This document shows, one piece after another, positions 48,223 to 58,218 of a stretch of 64,000 nt of DNA. The notes below the pieces were generated by a model that saw only the letters and a program-made list of their open reading frames with translations, had not been told where the DNA came from and did not search any database. Origin of the DNA: Peribacillus loiseleuriae. GTDB lineage: Bacteria > Bacillota > Bacilli > Bacillales > DSM-1321. A program made the position numbers and the translations under genes. Every line of letters starts with the position of its first letter. Positions within the stretch are counted from its first letter, which is position 1. The DNA is taken from the NCBI RefSeq assembly GCF_001183985.1, contig NZ_LFZW01000001.1, forward strand, positions 4,431,621-4,495,620, in the 5' to 3' direction.

Positions 48223-48379
48223 ATTATTTCATCCACCTCGTTTATTACAGCTTCTATTCACAAAATAGATTGTACCCTCCACTAAAGATAATGTCTAATC
48301 ATTTTATTGTTTTTAATCTAATTATAATAAAGAAAAAGAAGAGGACTAAGGTCCCCTTCTTTCAGCCATTTGTATTTAA

Positions 48380-48583
48380 TTATTTGCCGTAACCGCCTAA
48401 TTGCTGTTCAGCCATTTGTACTAAACGCTTTGTAATTTCTCCACCTACAGATCCGTTTGCACGGGCTGTAGTTTCGGCTCCTAAATTCACGCCAAATTCA
48501 CTAGCAATTTCATACTTCATTTGTTCTAGTGCTTGCTCAGATCCAGGTACGACTAAGTTATTGCTGTTATTGTTATTTGCCAT
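48380..48583 (-). CDS. Alpha/beta-type small acid-soluble spore protein
   Basis: A 67-residue SASP that coats spore DNA. It has the germination-protease site EIASEFGV near residue 27 and both family signatures: [20 protein letters not shown] and [22 protein letters not shown]. The Asn-rich start MANNNNSNN is typical. ATG 48583 follows AGGAGGTGATAAAC. Forespore (sigma-G) expression is expected. Confidence 0.95.
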   Translation of the reverse strand: MANNNNSNNLVVPGSEQALEQMKYEIASEFGVNLGAETTARANGSVGGEITKRLVQMAEQQLGGYGK

Positions 48584-48741
48584 GTTTATCACCTCCTGTT
48601 ATTAATTATTTGTAAATTTTTTTTTTATATGAATGGAAATTTGCGGCAACGATTTGCATCATGAAATGGTTTATTCATCATAAACTTTTTACAACGGATT
48701 AATTTCATATTCCGCTCATCTTTTTTTAGGAGGTTATACAA

Positions 48742-50028
48742 TTGCAAATTCATGTAGTCCAGCGAAATCAAACACTGACGAGCATCGCCGAAGCATATAG
48801 TGTGCCTGCTAACCGTTTAAGTGAAGCCAATCAATTGGAAAATCCAGATCGCCTTGTCGTAGGGCAGGCCCTTGTTATACCCATCGTAGGCAGTTATTAC
48901 TTCGTTCAACCGGGAGATAGTTTATCATCTATATCACAAAAGGTAGGTATTCCTGTTCAAGAGCTTGTACGAATTAACCAGCTATCAGTCAATCAAACAC
49001 TTTCTGTCGGTTTTCGGTTATATATTCCTGCAAAACCAAAAAGAACAGCTGAATTTAACGGTTATGTGGAACCGCGCGGAACGACAGTTAGCCCTAATTT
49101 GATAAGTAGCGCCAGAGAAACAGCACCCTACTTAACCTACTTAGCTCCCTTTAGCTTTCAGGCCCTTCGCAATGGTTCATTGAAAGAGCCACTTCTTGAT
49201 GACTTCCCAACCATTGCCCGAAACAATCGAAATGTCTTAATGATGGTGATTACGAATCAAGAGAATGACCAATTCAACGATGAACTAGCGAGGATACTTT
49301 TAAATGATATGACCATTCAAAATACCTTTCTAAATAATATTGTAAATACAGCAAAAAAATATGGATTTAAAGATATTCATTTTGATTTTGAGTTCCTTAG
49401 ACCAGCAGACCGAGAAGCTTACAATCGTTTTTTAAGAAAAGCAAAGACACGTTTTCAACAAGAAGGCTGGTTACTTTCGACGGCTCTTGCACCTAAGACG
49501 AGCGCGGATCAAAAAGGACTTTGGTACGAAGGGCATGATTATAAAGCTCATGGAGAAATTGTTGATTTTGTTGTTATTATGACCTATGAGTGGGGATATA
49601 GTGGCGGACCTGCGCGATCTGTTTCACCCATTGGACCAGTTCGGGACGTTCTAGAGTACGCCATTACTGAAATGCCTGCATCAAAAATTATTATGGGCCA
49701 AAATTTATATGGATACGACTGGACGCTCCCTTTCGTTCAGGGGTCAACCGCAAAAGCCGTCAGTCCTCAACAAGCGATACAGTTAGCTTTCGAGCATTCA
49801 GTAGATATTCAATATAACAATGAAGAGCAAGCGCCTTTTTTCACATACAAGGATAGCGAAAACAAAAACCACGAAGTCTGGTTTGAGGATGCTCGATCAA
49901 TTCAAGCGAAGTTTGACCTACTAAAAGAACTAAAGATCCGTGGAATGAGTTATTGGAAGCTCGGACTCGCTTTCCCGCAAAATTGGCTGTTAATCAGCGA
50001 TAACTTTCATGTACGAAAAAGAGGCTAA
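48742..50028 (+). CDS. SleL/YaaH-like spore-wall glycosylase (LysM x2, GH18)
   Basis: A 428-residue enzyme with two LysM domains (VVQRNQTLTSIAEAYSVP at residues 5-22; FVQPGDSLSSISQKVGIP at 54-71) and a GH18 catalytic domain from about 105. The catalytic segment is KDIHFDFEFLRP near residue 213, matching the DxxDxDxE pattern with glutamate as the proton donor, followed by MTYEWGYSGGP near 278 and MGQNLYGYDW. Such enzymes act on cortex peptidoglycan during germination. The start is TTG after AGGAGGTTATACAA. No signal peptide, as in SleL. Confidence 0.88.
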   Translation: MQIHVVQRNQTLTSIAEAYSVPANRLSEANQLENPDRLVVGQALVIPIVGSYYFVQPGDSLSSISQKVGIPVQELVRINQLSVNQTLSVGFRLYIPAKPKRTAEFNGYVEPRGTTVSPNLISSARETAPYLTYLAPFSFQALRNGSLKEPLLDDFPTIARNNRNVLMMVITNQENDQFNDELARILLNDMTIQNTFLNNIVNTAKKYGFKDIHFDFEFLRPADREAYNRFLRKAKTRFQQEGWLLSTALAPKTSADQKGLWYEGHDYKAHGEIVDFVVIMTYEWGYSGGPARSVSPIGPVRDVLEYAITEMPASKIIMGQNLYGYDWTLPFVQGSTAKAVSPQQAIQLAFEHSVDIQYNNEEQAPFFTYKDSENKNHEVWFEDARSIQAKFDLLKELKIRGMSYWKLGLAFPQNWLLISDNFHVRKRG

Positions 50029-50050
50029 TGTTTGGAAGGATATCTCAAAC

Positions 50051-50136
50051 GGGTCTGACTTCGTATATCACACCGTTTTCAGGCTTACTTACACTTCATT
50101 TTAAATATATGTAGTAGTCCTAGGGTGACCCTTTTC
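50051..50136. repeat. Degenerate family-2 inverted repeat
   Basis: GGGTCTGACTTCGTATATCA on the left and GTAGTAGTCCTAGGGTGACCC on the right keep the outline of a family-2 element; AAGGGATATCCCCTTTTT follows as a separate terminator-like hairpin. Directly after the SleL-like gene. Confidence 0.5.
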
Positions 50137-50341
50137 TTAAGGGATATCCCCTTTTTATATTTTACGACCGAATGTGGGAAATTGAGAGTCATGGCAACTA
50201 ATTATTCAATGTTTGGAAATTACCGAGGATTTTTTGTGGCTTTTATTTTTCCACTGCCTAAAACTTAACGACTTTGTTATGAAGTTCATATCCTATTGTC
50301 CATACTGATAAAAGATACAGTAAGGACAGGTGGTGTCTTCA

Positions 50342-51325
50342 TTGATTCGATTGAGGAAATTTGATGGAAGTTTTTCAAGGTGGCCGAATCTATTCCGCCT
50401 CCTCGGTGTAATTGCTATTTTTCTCTTTTCTTTCGGAATGCTGATTCATTTCTCTGAACCTAAAACATTCCCTACTCTTTATGATGGAATTTGGTGGGCC
50501 ATCGTGACAATGGCGACTGTCGGCTATGGTGATTACGCTCCAACAAGCGACTTGGGACGTGCGATTGGGATATTGCTCATTTTATCTGGGGCAGGCCTTG
50601 TCTCTTCCTATTTCGCTTCTATTTCCGCCATCGCTGCAACCTCAGAACAGACCTACCGCCAAGGGAAGAAAAAATTTAATGGTACAGGTCACGTGATCAT
50701 TGTCGGCTGGAACGAACGCTCTCGTGGAATTATTGAGGAGCTACATGAAAGAAATCAACGCTTGCAAATCGTCTTAATCGACGAATCATTAACAGAGCAT
50801 CCTCTGCCATTGACAAATATCCATTTCATACACGGTAAAGCCACTGCCGACGCAGTTTTGCTTCGAGCGAATATTGGACAAGCTGATCGTGTTTTAATTA
50901 CCGCAGACTTAAGGCAAAATGAATTTCAAACAGACATGTTTTCTATTTTGACATTATTGGCCATCAAAGGGTTAAAAAAAGATCTATTTTGTTTAGTGGA
51001 AATTTTAACAGTCGAACAACGTGAAAATGCTTGGCGAGCCGGGGCCGATGGGTTAATCGAGACGAATCGCTTCGCCAGTGATTATATGCTCAAAAAATTA
51101 ATGGGGGAATTGGATATTGCTGAGTTGTTAGATGATTCGAATGTATCGCTAGGCTCACCTGCTTTGAAAAATGAATGGGTACAGCTAACATACAAAGAAT
51201 TAACGATCTTACTGCTTGAAGAACATACAGTCGTGGTTGGAATCATTCGAAACGGAAAAAAGCTACTGCCTCCCCCTCTTGAAACCAAAGTAACTTCTGA
51301 AGATATCCTGCTAGTCATGCGCTGA
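50342..51325 (+). CDS. yugO: Potassium channel with RCK/TrkA-N domain (YugO)
   Basis: A 327-residue two-helix K+ channel. First membrane segment LLGVIAIFLFSFGMLIHF, selectivity filter MATVGYGDYAP near residue 60, second segment IGILLILSGAGLVSSYFAS, then a TrkA-N Rossmann domain (HVIIVGWNERSRGIIEELHERN near residue 118) and a short TrkA-C part. B. subtilis YugO mediates potassium signalling in biofilms; there it overlaps the small gene mstX, which I do not find upstream here. I chose TTG 50342, seven bases past GGTGGT; GTG codons at 50330 and 50333 overlap that site. Confidence 0.9.
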   Translation: MIRLRKFDGSFSRWPNLFRLLGVIAIFLFSFGMLIHFSEPKTFPTLYDGIWWAIVTMATVGYGDYAPTSDLGRAIGILLILSGAGLVSSYFASISAIAATSEQTYRQGKKKFNGTGHVIIVGWNERSRGIIEELHERNQRLQIVLIDESLTEHPLPLTNIHFIHGKATADAVLLRANIGQADRVLITADLRQNEFQTDMFSILTLLAIKGLKKDLFCLVEILTVEQRENAWRAGADGLIETNRFASDYMLKKLMGELDIAELLDDSNVSLGSPALKNEWVQLTYKELTILLLEEHTVVVGIIRNGKKLLPPPLETKVTSEDILLVMR

Positions 51326-51357
51326 ATGGAAGGCATTTGATTTTCTAATTATATATG

Positions 51358-51451
51358 AAAAGGGGTCTGACCCCACATCTCCTATATTTCGCTTATATGT
51401 CGCGTACATGACATAATAAACGTATACGGAGTATGAGGTCTGACCCCTTTT
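51358..51451. repeat. Family-2 long inverted repeat between yugO and pgi
   Basis: AAAAGGGGTCTGACCCCACA / GTATGAGGTCTGACCCCTTTT with inner arms TATATTTCGCTTATATG / ATAATAAACGTATA. The genes on both sides converge on it, so it is probably their shared terminator. Confidence 0.88.
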
Positions 51452-51479
51452 GAACAAATGCTTTTTTGCTTATTTATTG

Positions 51480-52826
51480 TTAAAGTCGTTTTTCTAGTTC
51501 TGCTTTCTTTTCTTCGAAGCCTGGTTTGCCAAGCAGAGCGAACATGTTAACTTTGTATGCTTCTACACCTGGCTGGTCAAATGGATTGACGCCTAATAGG
51601 TAGCCACTTACCGCACATGCTTTTTCAAAGAAATAGGCCAGGTATCCGAATGTGTATGCATCCATCTTAGGGATATTCACAACTAAGTTCGGAACGTCTC
51701 CATCTGTATGAGCAAGCAGTGTGCCTTCAAATGCTTTATTATTTACGAAATCAACCGTTTCTCCTGCAAGATAGTTTAATCCGTCAAGATCATTATCTTC
51801 TGCTTCAATCGTCAATTCATGGCGTGCCTCTTCAACTTTGATGACCGTTTCAAATAAGTCACGACGCCCTTCTTGTACATATTGCCCCATTGAATGTAGA
51901 TCCGTTGAAAAGTTTGCAGAAGCTGGGAAAATTCCTTTTTGGTCTTTTCCTTCACTTTCACCAAACAATTGTTTCCACCACTCAGAGAAATATTGAAGAC
52001 CTGGCTCGTAATTGATTAGCATTTCAATTGTTTTGCCTTTGTTATACAGAACATTACGAACTGCCGCATATTGATATGCAGCATTATCCGTTAATTCAGG
52101 AGAGTTGAAATCCGTGCGTGCAGCAGCAGCACCTTTCATCATTTCTTCAATGTCAGCACCGCTAACCGCGATTGGCAGCAAGCCAACAGCCGTCAACACA
52201 GAATAACGGCCACCAACATCGTCAGGAATGACAAATGTTTCATATCCTTTTTCATTTGAAAGGGTTTTTAGTGCACCTCTCGCTTTATCAGTTGTTGCAT
52301 AGATTCGTGAAGTCCCTTCTTCTACACCATATTTTTCAAGCAAAAGCTTACGGAAAATACGGAATGCAAGAGCAGGCTCTGTTGTCGTACCAGATTTTGA
52401 AATCACGTTGATTGAGAAATCTTTATCCTCAAGCAAGTCCATAACATCCTTCATGTAAGTAGAAGAAATATTATTGCCGACAAAGATAATTTGCGGCGTT
52501 TTACGTTGTTCTTTAGATAGCGCGTTATAGAAACTATGTTGCAACATTTCAATTGCCGCACGAGCGCCCAAATAAGAACCGCCGATTCCGATAACAAGCA
52601 ATACATCAGAATCAGATTTAATTTTACTTGCTGCTTTTTGAATACGGGCAAATTCCTCTTTGTCATAGTCAACAGGAAGGTCAATCCAACCTAAAAAGTC
52701 ATTTCCCGCTCCTGTTTTTTCGTGCAAGGAATTGTGTGCAGCTTTTACTGCATCTTGTAAATATGTAATTTCATGTTCTCCAAAAAAAGACAATGCTTTT
52801 GAATAATCAAAACGTACATGTGTCAT
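51480..52826 (-). CDS. pgi: Glucose-6-phosphate isomerase
   Basis: Interconverts glucose-6-phosphate and fructose-6-phosphate. About 448 residues, the length of B. subtilis Pgi (yugL), and with the same start [12 protein letters not shown]. Recognisable motifs are [16 protein letters not shown] near residue 78, [16 protein letters not shown] near 140, [15 protein letters not shown] near 203, and [16 protein letters not shown] near 287. AGATGGAGGAACG precedes two consecutive ATG codons; the second was chosen by family start and spacing. Gene order with yugO, yugJ and yugI matches B. subtilis. Confidence 0.96.
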   Translation of the reverse strand: MTHVRFDYSKALSFFGEHEITYLQDAVKAAHNSLHEKTGAGNDFLGWIDLPVDYDKEEFARIQKAASKIKSDSDVLLVIGIGGSYLGARAAIEMLQHSFYNALSKEQRKTPQIIFVGNNISSTYMKDVMDLLEDKDFSINVISKSGTTTEPALAFRIFRKLLLEKYGVEEGTSRIYATTDKARGALKTLSNEKGYETFVIPDDVGGRYSVLTAVGLLPIAVSGADIEEMMKGAAAARTDFNSPELTDNAAYQYAAVRNVLYNKGKTIEMLINYEPGLQYFSEWWKQLFGESEGKDQKGIFPASANFSTDLHSMGQYVQEGRRDLFETVIKVEEARHELTIEAEDNDLDGLNYLAGETVDFVNNKAFEGTLLAHTDGDVPNLVVNIPKMDAYTFGYLAYFFEKACAVSGYLLGVNPFDQPGVEAYKVNMFALLGKPGFEEKKAELEKRL

Positions 52827-53014
52827 CATCGTTCCTCCATCTCTTTAGATTACTCTTTCACTTTAACGAAAGCTTACCCGATAATCAAGACTTTGGCCTC
52901 ACCGAAAGCGTAACCAACCAAAAATTTATCTGAATGTTTTTGCAAATGAAACACATCCTGAAAAATCAACAACCATTGAACGGATGATTCAGGATGCTTA
53001 TTCAAGTAAGAAAC

Positions 53015-54178
53015 TTACAGAGACGCCCTTAAAATGGCTACCACATCATTACGATTTAATAATTTAAACTTACCAAACTCTCCGTATACCATCGCTTTGT
53101 CTGCCATGGTTTCAATCTCAGAGTCATCTATGTCATAATCCGCAAGTCTCGTTGGTGCACCAAGGCTTGACCAGAATTCACGAAGCTTATCAATTCCCAA
53201 AAGAGCGATTTCTTCGTCTGTCTTACCTTCTGGATCCACGTTGAATACTCGGACTGCAAGTTGTTTAAAGCGACTGACATCTTCTAATAAAACATGCTTC
53301 ATCCAGTTTGGAAAAAGAATCGCAAGCCCGCCTGCATGTGGAATATCGTATACAGCTGAGACACTGTGCTCAATATTATGAGATGCCCAGTCCCCACGGT
53401 ACCCAACTCCTAAAGAGCCGTTTAACGCAATTGTGCCACAATACAAGATCGTTGCACGATGCTCATAGTTCTCTAAATCCTCTAAAAGCTTTGGAGCTGT
53501 TTCCATTACAGTTGTGAGTAGTGATTCGCAAAAACGATCCTGCAAGGGTGCGTGTGCTGCTGGATGAAAATATTGTTCAAACACATGTGACATCATGTCA
53601 ACGATTCCATAGACAGTCTGATTTTTTGGTACTGTAAAAGTATTCTCTGGATCAAGAATTGAGAATTGCGGATACGTTACAGGACTTCCCCAGCCATATT
53701 TCTCTTTCGTTTCCCAATTTGTGATAACCGATCCAGCATTCATTTCAGAACCGGTCGCAGCAAGAGTAAGAATGGTTCCAAAAGGAAGAGCGTCTTTTAC
53801 TGGTGATTTTTTTGTCACCAAATCCCATGCATCCCCATCATACTTCGCACCAGCAGCGATTGCTTTCGTACAGTCAATTACACTGCCGCCACCAACAGCA
53901 AGGATAAAGTCAATCTTATGTTCCTTACAAATCTCTACACCTTTACGAACTGTCGAGAGACGCGGATTCGGTTCCACATCAGCCAGCTCAAACGTTTCTA
54001 CGTCGATCTCATGTAAGGTTGACATCACTTTTTCATATAATCCATTCTTCTTAATGCTGCCCCCACCATAAACAACGAGTACCTTTTTACCAAATGACGG
54101 AATTTCCTGTTTTAACTGACCAAGCTGATCTTTTCCGAAGATAAGCTTAGTTGGATTTTTATATACAAAATTTTCCAT
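53015..54178 (-). CDS. yugJ: Iron-containing NAD(P)H-dependent alcohol (butanol) dehydrogenase, YugJ type
   Basis: A 387-residue type III alcohol dehydrogenase. [19 protein letters not shown] (residues 33-51), [20 protein letters not shown] (90-109, NAD-binding), and the metal site with [13 protein letters not shown] (near 193) and [20 protein letters not shown] (near 266-285, with two histidines). It belongs to the BdhA-like enzymes that reduce aldehydes to alcohols. It lies between pgi and yugI as in B. subtilis, where two such paralogues (yugJ, yugK) occur; here only one is present. Confidence 0.92.
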   Translation of the reverse strand: MENFVYKNPTKLIFGKDQLGQLKQEIPSFGKKVLVVYGGGSIKKNGLYEKVMSTLHEIDVETFELADVEPNPRLSTVRKGVEICKEHKIDFILAVGGGSVIDCTKAIAAGAKYDGDAWDLVTKKSPVKDALPFGTILTLAATGSEMNAGSVITNWETKEKYGWGSPVTYPQFSILDPENTFTVPKNQTVYGIVDMMSHVFEQYFHPAAHAPLQDRFCESLLTTVMETAPKLLEDLENYEHRATILYCGTIALNGSLGVGYRGDWASHNIEHSVSAVYDIPHAGGLAILFPNWMKHVLLEDVSRFKQLAVRVFNVDPEGKTDEEIALLGIDKLREFWSSLGAPTRLADYDIDDSEIETMADKAMVYGEFGKFKLLNRNDVVAILRASL

Positions 54179-54316
54179 TATATCCCCTCCTTTTTATACT
54201 CTTATTATCTACAAGAACTCCGACAATTACAAAAGATACGTTTAGCACCTCATGAAGTTGAGGAGGCTACAATAATTCGCATTGTCCATTGTTCGGTAAC
54301 CGCTAACTTTTCCACG

Positions 54317-54426
54317 ATAAAGTGAAACTTCAATCAGTAGGAGGGCTCTTCATCCCCTACCTACGCTTCTGTGATTCCTCTAAGCCTTGGGATGGGGATT
54401 TTACTGCCCGTTAATACGGGATAAAA
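54317..54426 (+). repeat. Family-1 repeat
   Basis: Begins ATAAAGTGAAACTTCAATCA and ends CTGCCCGTTAATACGGGATA. Its middle GATTCCTCTAAGCCTTGGGA is shared with the copy at 60143-60295. It lies downstream of yugI. Confidence 0.82.
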
Positions 54427-54428
54427 AA

Positions 54429-54462
54429 TAAAAGCCGGTTGATCCAAATGGACCACCAGCTT
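54429..54462 (-). terminator. Terminator of yugI
   Basis: AAGCTGGTGGTCC...GGATCAACCGGCTT stem followed by TTTATTTTTT on the minus strand. Confidence 0.8.
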
Positions 54463-54470
54463 ACTCGTCA

Positions 54471-54878
54471 TTATTTCTTGATTAAATCTTCACGTTTAGA
54501 TTGTTCAATCCACTCTTGAAGTTTATCTTTCAATGTGTTGAAGCCTTCAGAAGAATCAGTGTTAGTTGAAGTTTTAACAGCTGCTTGACGTTTTTTAGGG
54601 GCTTTATTAGCAGGAGCTTCTGTACGTTCAGGAGCCTCTTCAGTAGCACGGATGGAAAGACCGATTTTCCCTGCAGCTTCGTCAATTGAAAGAACTTTCA
54701 CTTGAACCTCATCGCCAACCTTTAAATGGTCATTGATATCTTTAACATATCCATGAGTAATTTCAGAGATATGAACTAAACCTTGTGTAGATTCATCTAA
54801 AGCAACAAAAGCACCATAAGCTTGAATGCCAGTAACTTTACCAGCAACAACTGCTCCAATTTCGTAATTAGTAGACAT
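54471..54878 (-). CDS. yugI: S1 RNA-binding domain protein YugI (general stress protein 13 type)
   Basis: A 135-residue protein with one S1 domain (IGAVVAGKVTGIQAYGAFVALDE at residues 6-28; GLVHISEITHGYVKDIND at 33-50; KVGDEVQVKVLSIDEAAGKIGLSI at 52-75), a linker rich in Lys/Ala/Pro, and a charged tail ending KREDLIKK. It binds RNA and is a ribosome-associated general stress protein in B. subtilis (GSP13). ATG 54878 has AGGAGTGTTACA before it. Confidence 0.9.
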   Translation of the reverse strand: MSTNYEIGAVVAGKVTGIQAYGAFVALDESTQGLVHISEITHGYVKDINDHLKVGDEVQVKVLSIDEAAGKIGLSIRATEEAPERTEAPANKAPKKRQAAVKTSTNTDSSEGFNTLKDKLQEWIEQSKREDLIKK

Positions 54879-54995
54879 TGTAACACTCCTATTTTTAAGT
54901 AAATTTTTTCTCTTTACATGCAATAAAAAATTATATCATAGATTTCAAAAATAATCAAAGATAACCATCTTTCATTTTTTAAAAAAGCGACTCCT

Positions 54996-55267
54996 ATTTA
55001 TCCCGCATTAACGGGCAGCAATAGCCCGATTGGTAAGATACAGTGAAGCTTACCAAGAGTTGCGCAGAGGTAAAGTTTGAGTCCCACAGGATGTGGGTCA
55101 TACAGACGAAAGACTAAAGGACTCGGCGTATTTAGTCTGTGATGCATTGAATCTTAGTTCGTAGAGTCGCTTTATCGAAGCGGAGTGAATATATTAGCGA
55201 CTCTAGAACGGGACTAACAATCAGTGGGGGGTGAAGAAAACCTCACTGACTGAAGTTTCACTTTATT
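54996..55267 (-). repeat. Family-1 repeat, long copy in inverted orientation
   Basis: The left end TTTATCCCGCATTAACGGGC and the right end ACTGAAGTTTCACTTTAT are the inverse of the copy at 54317. The interior of about 230 bases carries extra sequence (GCTTACCAAGAGTTGCGCAG and others) including the hairpin AGTCGCT...AGCGACT. With the copy at 54317 it brackets yugI. Confidence 0.75.
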
Positions 55268-55358
55268 TAAAAGTTTCCTCTTTCGCACTACCTTTAAACA
55301 TGTTATTGAAGGGGAAATGTTGGAAATAGACTATCTTTTAAAAAAGGTCTACACATTT

Positions 55359-55422
55359 CGATAATAAAATAGTACGATAATAAAATTAATCGTTAGTTTT
55401 ACGTATTTTGACGATAATAAAA
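55359..55422 (+). promoter_or_regulatory. Triple direct repeat CGATAATAAAA upstream of the NSS transporter
   Basis: The exact 11-mer CGATAATAAAA occurs at 55359-55369, 55375-55385 and 55412-55422, the last ending 21 bases before the start codon. Repeats like these often mark binding sites of a regulator. No known consensus is matched that I recognise. Confidence 0.5.
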
Positions 55423-55443
55423 GCAAAAAGGAGTTATACATCT

Positions 55444-56787
55444 ATGGCAAAACCAGAACAATGGACATCCAAGATTGGGTTTATCCTTGCAGCTGCTGGT
55501 TCTGCAATTGGCTTGGGAGCCATTTGGAAGTTCCCGTACATGACTGGAACAAACGGAGGCGGTATGTTCTTCTTGCTCTTCATCCTATTCACCTTATTAA
55601 TTGGAGCACCCATCTTAATCGCCGAATTTATTATTGGCCGGCATTCCCAAAAAGATGCAGTACGAGCTTACAAATCCATTGCTCCAGGTAAACCGTGGGT
55701 TCTCATTGGATATGGCGGAGTTGTCGCTTCATTTATCCTACTTTCATTTTATAGTGTTGTTGGCGGCTGGATACTTTCTTATATTATTCGCAGCATAACG
55801 GGTTCACTTTCAGGATTATCTCAAAAAGATTACGGACAGTTGTTCGAAACAATCATTAGCAATCCCTACGAGACGGTACTAGCACAACTTGTCTTCATGA
55901 TATTAACGATTATTGTAGTAAAAGGCGGAGTACAAAACGGCATTGAAAAAGCAAATAAAATTATGATGCCTGCACTTTTCATTCTTTTTCTTGTGCTGCT
56001 GATTCGTTCATTGACACTTAAAGGAGCCTATGCTGGTGTTGAATTTCTTTTAAAGCCTGATTTCTCTATTTTAACAGGACAAACAGTTTTAATGGCGTTA
56101 GGTCAAGCCTTTTTCCTACTCAGTGTCGGGATTTCTGTCATGGTAACGTACGCATCTTATTTAGGGAAACAAGAAGATATTACAAAATCAGCATTATCCG
56201 TTGTTGGTTTGAATATTTTCATCTGTCTTCTCGCTGGACTGGTCATTTTCCCAGCTGTATTTGCACTTGGCTTTGATCCTGCAAGTGGACCTGGACTCGT
56301 CTTTGTAGTTCTACCTGCTGTATTTAATGAAATGGCTCTCAGCAGTTTTTTCATGCTGATATTCTTCATCTTGCTTGCATTTGCGACCTTTACTTCAGCT
56401 TTCTCGATTCTTGAAATTATTGTCGCAGCTATGTCAAAAAATGATCCAACAAAGCGAAAAAAATCTACTTGGATTGCTGGTATTTTTGTATTTATCGTAG
56501 GCATACCAAGTGCGCTTTCTTTCGGTGTGCTGTCTAACGTTACAATATTTAACAAATCAATATTCGATTTGGCAGACTACCTTGTAAGTAATATCGCTCT
56601 TCCCGTCGGGGCACTGTTCATTTCACTATTTATCGGCTATCAAATGAAGCGAATAAATGTCCAAAATGAACTAGAGCTTGGTTCTACCATTTCATCTAAA
56701 GTATTTAAGATTTGGTATTTTATCATCCGCTACATTGCGCCAATTGGAATTACCCTTGTTCTGCTAAGTTCGCTTGGTATTATTTAA
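55444..56787 (+). CDS. Sodium-dependent neurotransmitter-symporter (NSS/SNF) family transporter
   Basis: A 447-residue Na+-coupled transporter with about eleven membrane helices, LeuT fold. TM1 reads IGFILAAAGSAIGLGAIWKFPYMTG (residues 9-33), with the unwound substrate/Na+ site AAGSAIGLGAIWKFP; TM6 is around GQTVLMALGQAFFLLSVGI near residue 215. It probably takes up an amino acid. B. subtilis paralogues are YhdH and YocR. ATG 55444 with AAGGAG ten bases before it. In B. subtilis no such gene stands between yugI and alaT, so it is an insertion into a conserved gene order. Confidence 0.9.
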   Translation: MAKPEQWTSKIGFILAAAGSAIGLGAIWKFPYMTGTNGGGMFFLLFILFTLLIGAPILIAEFIIGRHSQKDAVRAYKSIAPGKPWVLIGYGGVVASFILLSFYSVVGGWILSYIIRSITGSLSGLSQKDYGQLFETIISNPYETVLAQLVFMILTIIVVKGGVQNGIEKANKIMMPALFILFLVLLIRSLTLKGAYAGVEFLLKPDFSILTGQTVLMALGQAFFLLSVGISVMVTYASYLGKQEDITKSALSVVGLNIFICLLAGLVIFPAVFALGFDPASGPGLVFVVLPAVFNEMALSSFFMLIFFILLAFATFTSAFSILEIIVAAMSKNDPTKRKKSTWIAGIFVFIVGIPSALSFGVLSNVTIFNKSIFDLADYLVSNIALPVGALFISLFIGYQMKRINVQNELELGSTISSKVFKIWYFIIRYIAPIGITLVLLSSLGII

Positions 56788-57051
56788 AAAAACATCCATG
56801 AGCTTCTGTTCTAAAACTAAAGCGACGAAAAAGGTTCAAGGTTCAGGTTCTATAAACTGTATTACCTTATGAAGGTGGCGGTACGGAGCTGATTTGCGAA
56901 GCCCCGCCCCTTTTCCACAAAAAGAAAAGGATCTCCCCAAAAGTATCAAACCTTGCACTCCATACACCGTTTATCAGGTTACTTACACCCCATATGAACG
57001 GTTGTTAGAATTTGCAGGCCTGCCCTTTTACTTATGGGGGATCCTATCTTT

Positions 57052-58218
57052 TTATTTATATTTTTCAACAAACCGGCTCATCCGCTTGATTGCTTCTTGA
57101 AGCTGTTCAAGAGAGGATGCATAGGAACATCTAATATGCCCTTCTCCACTTTCGCCAAATACATTACCTGGAATGACAGCAACCTTTTCTTCAAATAAAA
57201 GCTTCTCAGCAAACTCTTGTGAAGACATTCCAGTTCTCTCAATGGATGGAAACGCGTAAAATGCACCGCCTGGATTATGACAATCTAGTCCCATTTCATT
57301 GAACGATTTCACAATATAATTCCGACGCTGACGATAACTTTTCCTCATTTCCTCTACATCATTCATTCCGCTTCGCAGTGCTTCTAGGGCTGCATATTGA
57401 GCCATTGTCGATGCGCACATCATCGTGTATTGATGAATCTTCAGCATGGCTTCTGTAATTTCTTTTGGCGCACAAACAAATCCAAGACGCCACCCTGTCA
57501 TAGCAAACCCTTTTGAAAATCCGTTAATTAATATCGTTCGGTCCATCATACCATCTATAGCTGCTACTGACGTGAAGTCCTCATCATAAGCAAGCTCAGC
57601 ATAAATTTCATCTGAAATGACTACTAAGTTGTGTTTTTTAACGATTTTTGCAATTTCAATTAATTCTTCTTTTCTAAGTTGGGTTCCTGTCGGATTATTC
57701 GGCGAACACATGATAATTGCTTTCGTGTTTGGCGTAATGGCTTCCTCAAGCTCAGTAGCTGTCAGCTTAAACTCGTTTTCCCGGACGGTTTGAATCGTTT
57801 TAGCAACACCGCCTGCTAACGTCACAAGTGGGCTGTAAGCAACGAAGCATGGCTCAACAACCAATACTTCTTCGCCAGGATTTAAAATCGCTCTAAGTGC
57901 AATATCAATGGCCTGACTCCCACCAACCGTCACAATAATTTGCGATTCTGGTTGATACGAGACAGCAAATCTTTTTCTCATGTATGAAGCGATTTCTTGT
58001 CGAAGCTCTAATAATCCAGCATTTGCCGTATAAGACGTACGGCCTTCTTCTAACGATAAGATCGCTGCTTCCCTTACATTCCATGATGTTACGAAATCCG
58101 GTTCCCCAACACCAAGCGAAACAACGCCTTCCATATTAACAGCCAAATCAAAGAAACGACGAATCCCAGACGGTTTAAGGTCAGCTATTGTTTTAGATAC
58201 AAAGCTTGTCTGAATCAT
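57052..58218 (-). CDS. alaT: Alanine transaminase AlaT (class I aminotransferase)
   Basis: A 388-residue PLP enzyme of the aspartate-aminotransferase fold. Conserved blocks are SLGVGEPDF near residue 36, ANAGLLELRQEIA near 66, MCSPNNPTGTQL near 170 (Asn of the PLP site), ISDEIYAELAYD near 200, and the PLP-lysine segment LINGFSKGFAMTGWRLGF near 228-245. In B. subtilis (yugH) it forms alanine from pyruvate and is co-transcribed with alaR. Its ATG overlaps the alaR stop codon by four bases (ATGA). Confidence 0.93.
   Translation of the reverse strand: MIQTSFVSKTIADLKPSGIRRFFDLAVNMEGVVSLGVGEPDFVTSWNVREAAILSLEEGRTSYTANAGLLELRQEIASYMRKRFAVSYQPESQIIVTVGGSQAIDIALRAILNPGEEVLVVEPCFVAYSPLVTLAGGVAKTIQTVRENEFKLTATELEEAITPNTKAIIMCSPNNPTGTQLRKEELIEIAKIVKKHNLVVISDEIYAELAYDEDFTSVAAIDGMMDRTILINGFSKGFAMTGWRLGFVCAPKEITEAMLKIHQYTMMCASTMAQYAALEALRSGMNDVEEMRKSYRQRRNYIVKSFNEMGLDCHNPGGAFYAFPSIERTGMSSQEFAEKLLFEEKVAVIPGNVFGESGEGHIRCSYASSLEQLQEAIKRMSRFVEKYK

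Noticed and set aside
50157-50300. mstX homologue upstream of yugO
   Set aside because: Only a 25-codon frame (MATNYSMFGNY) is present, with no similarity to Mistic.
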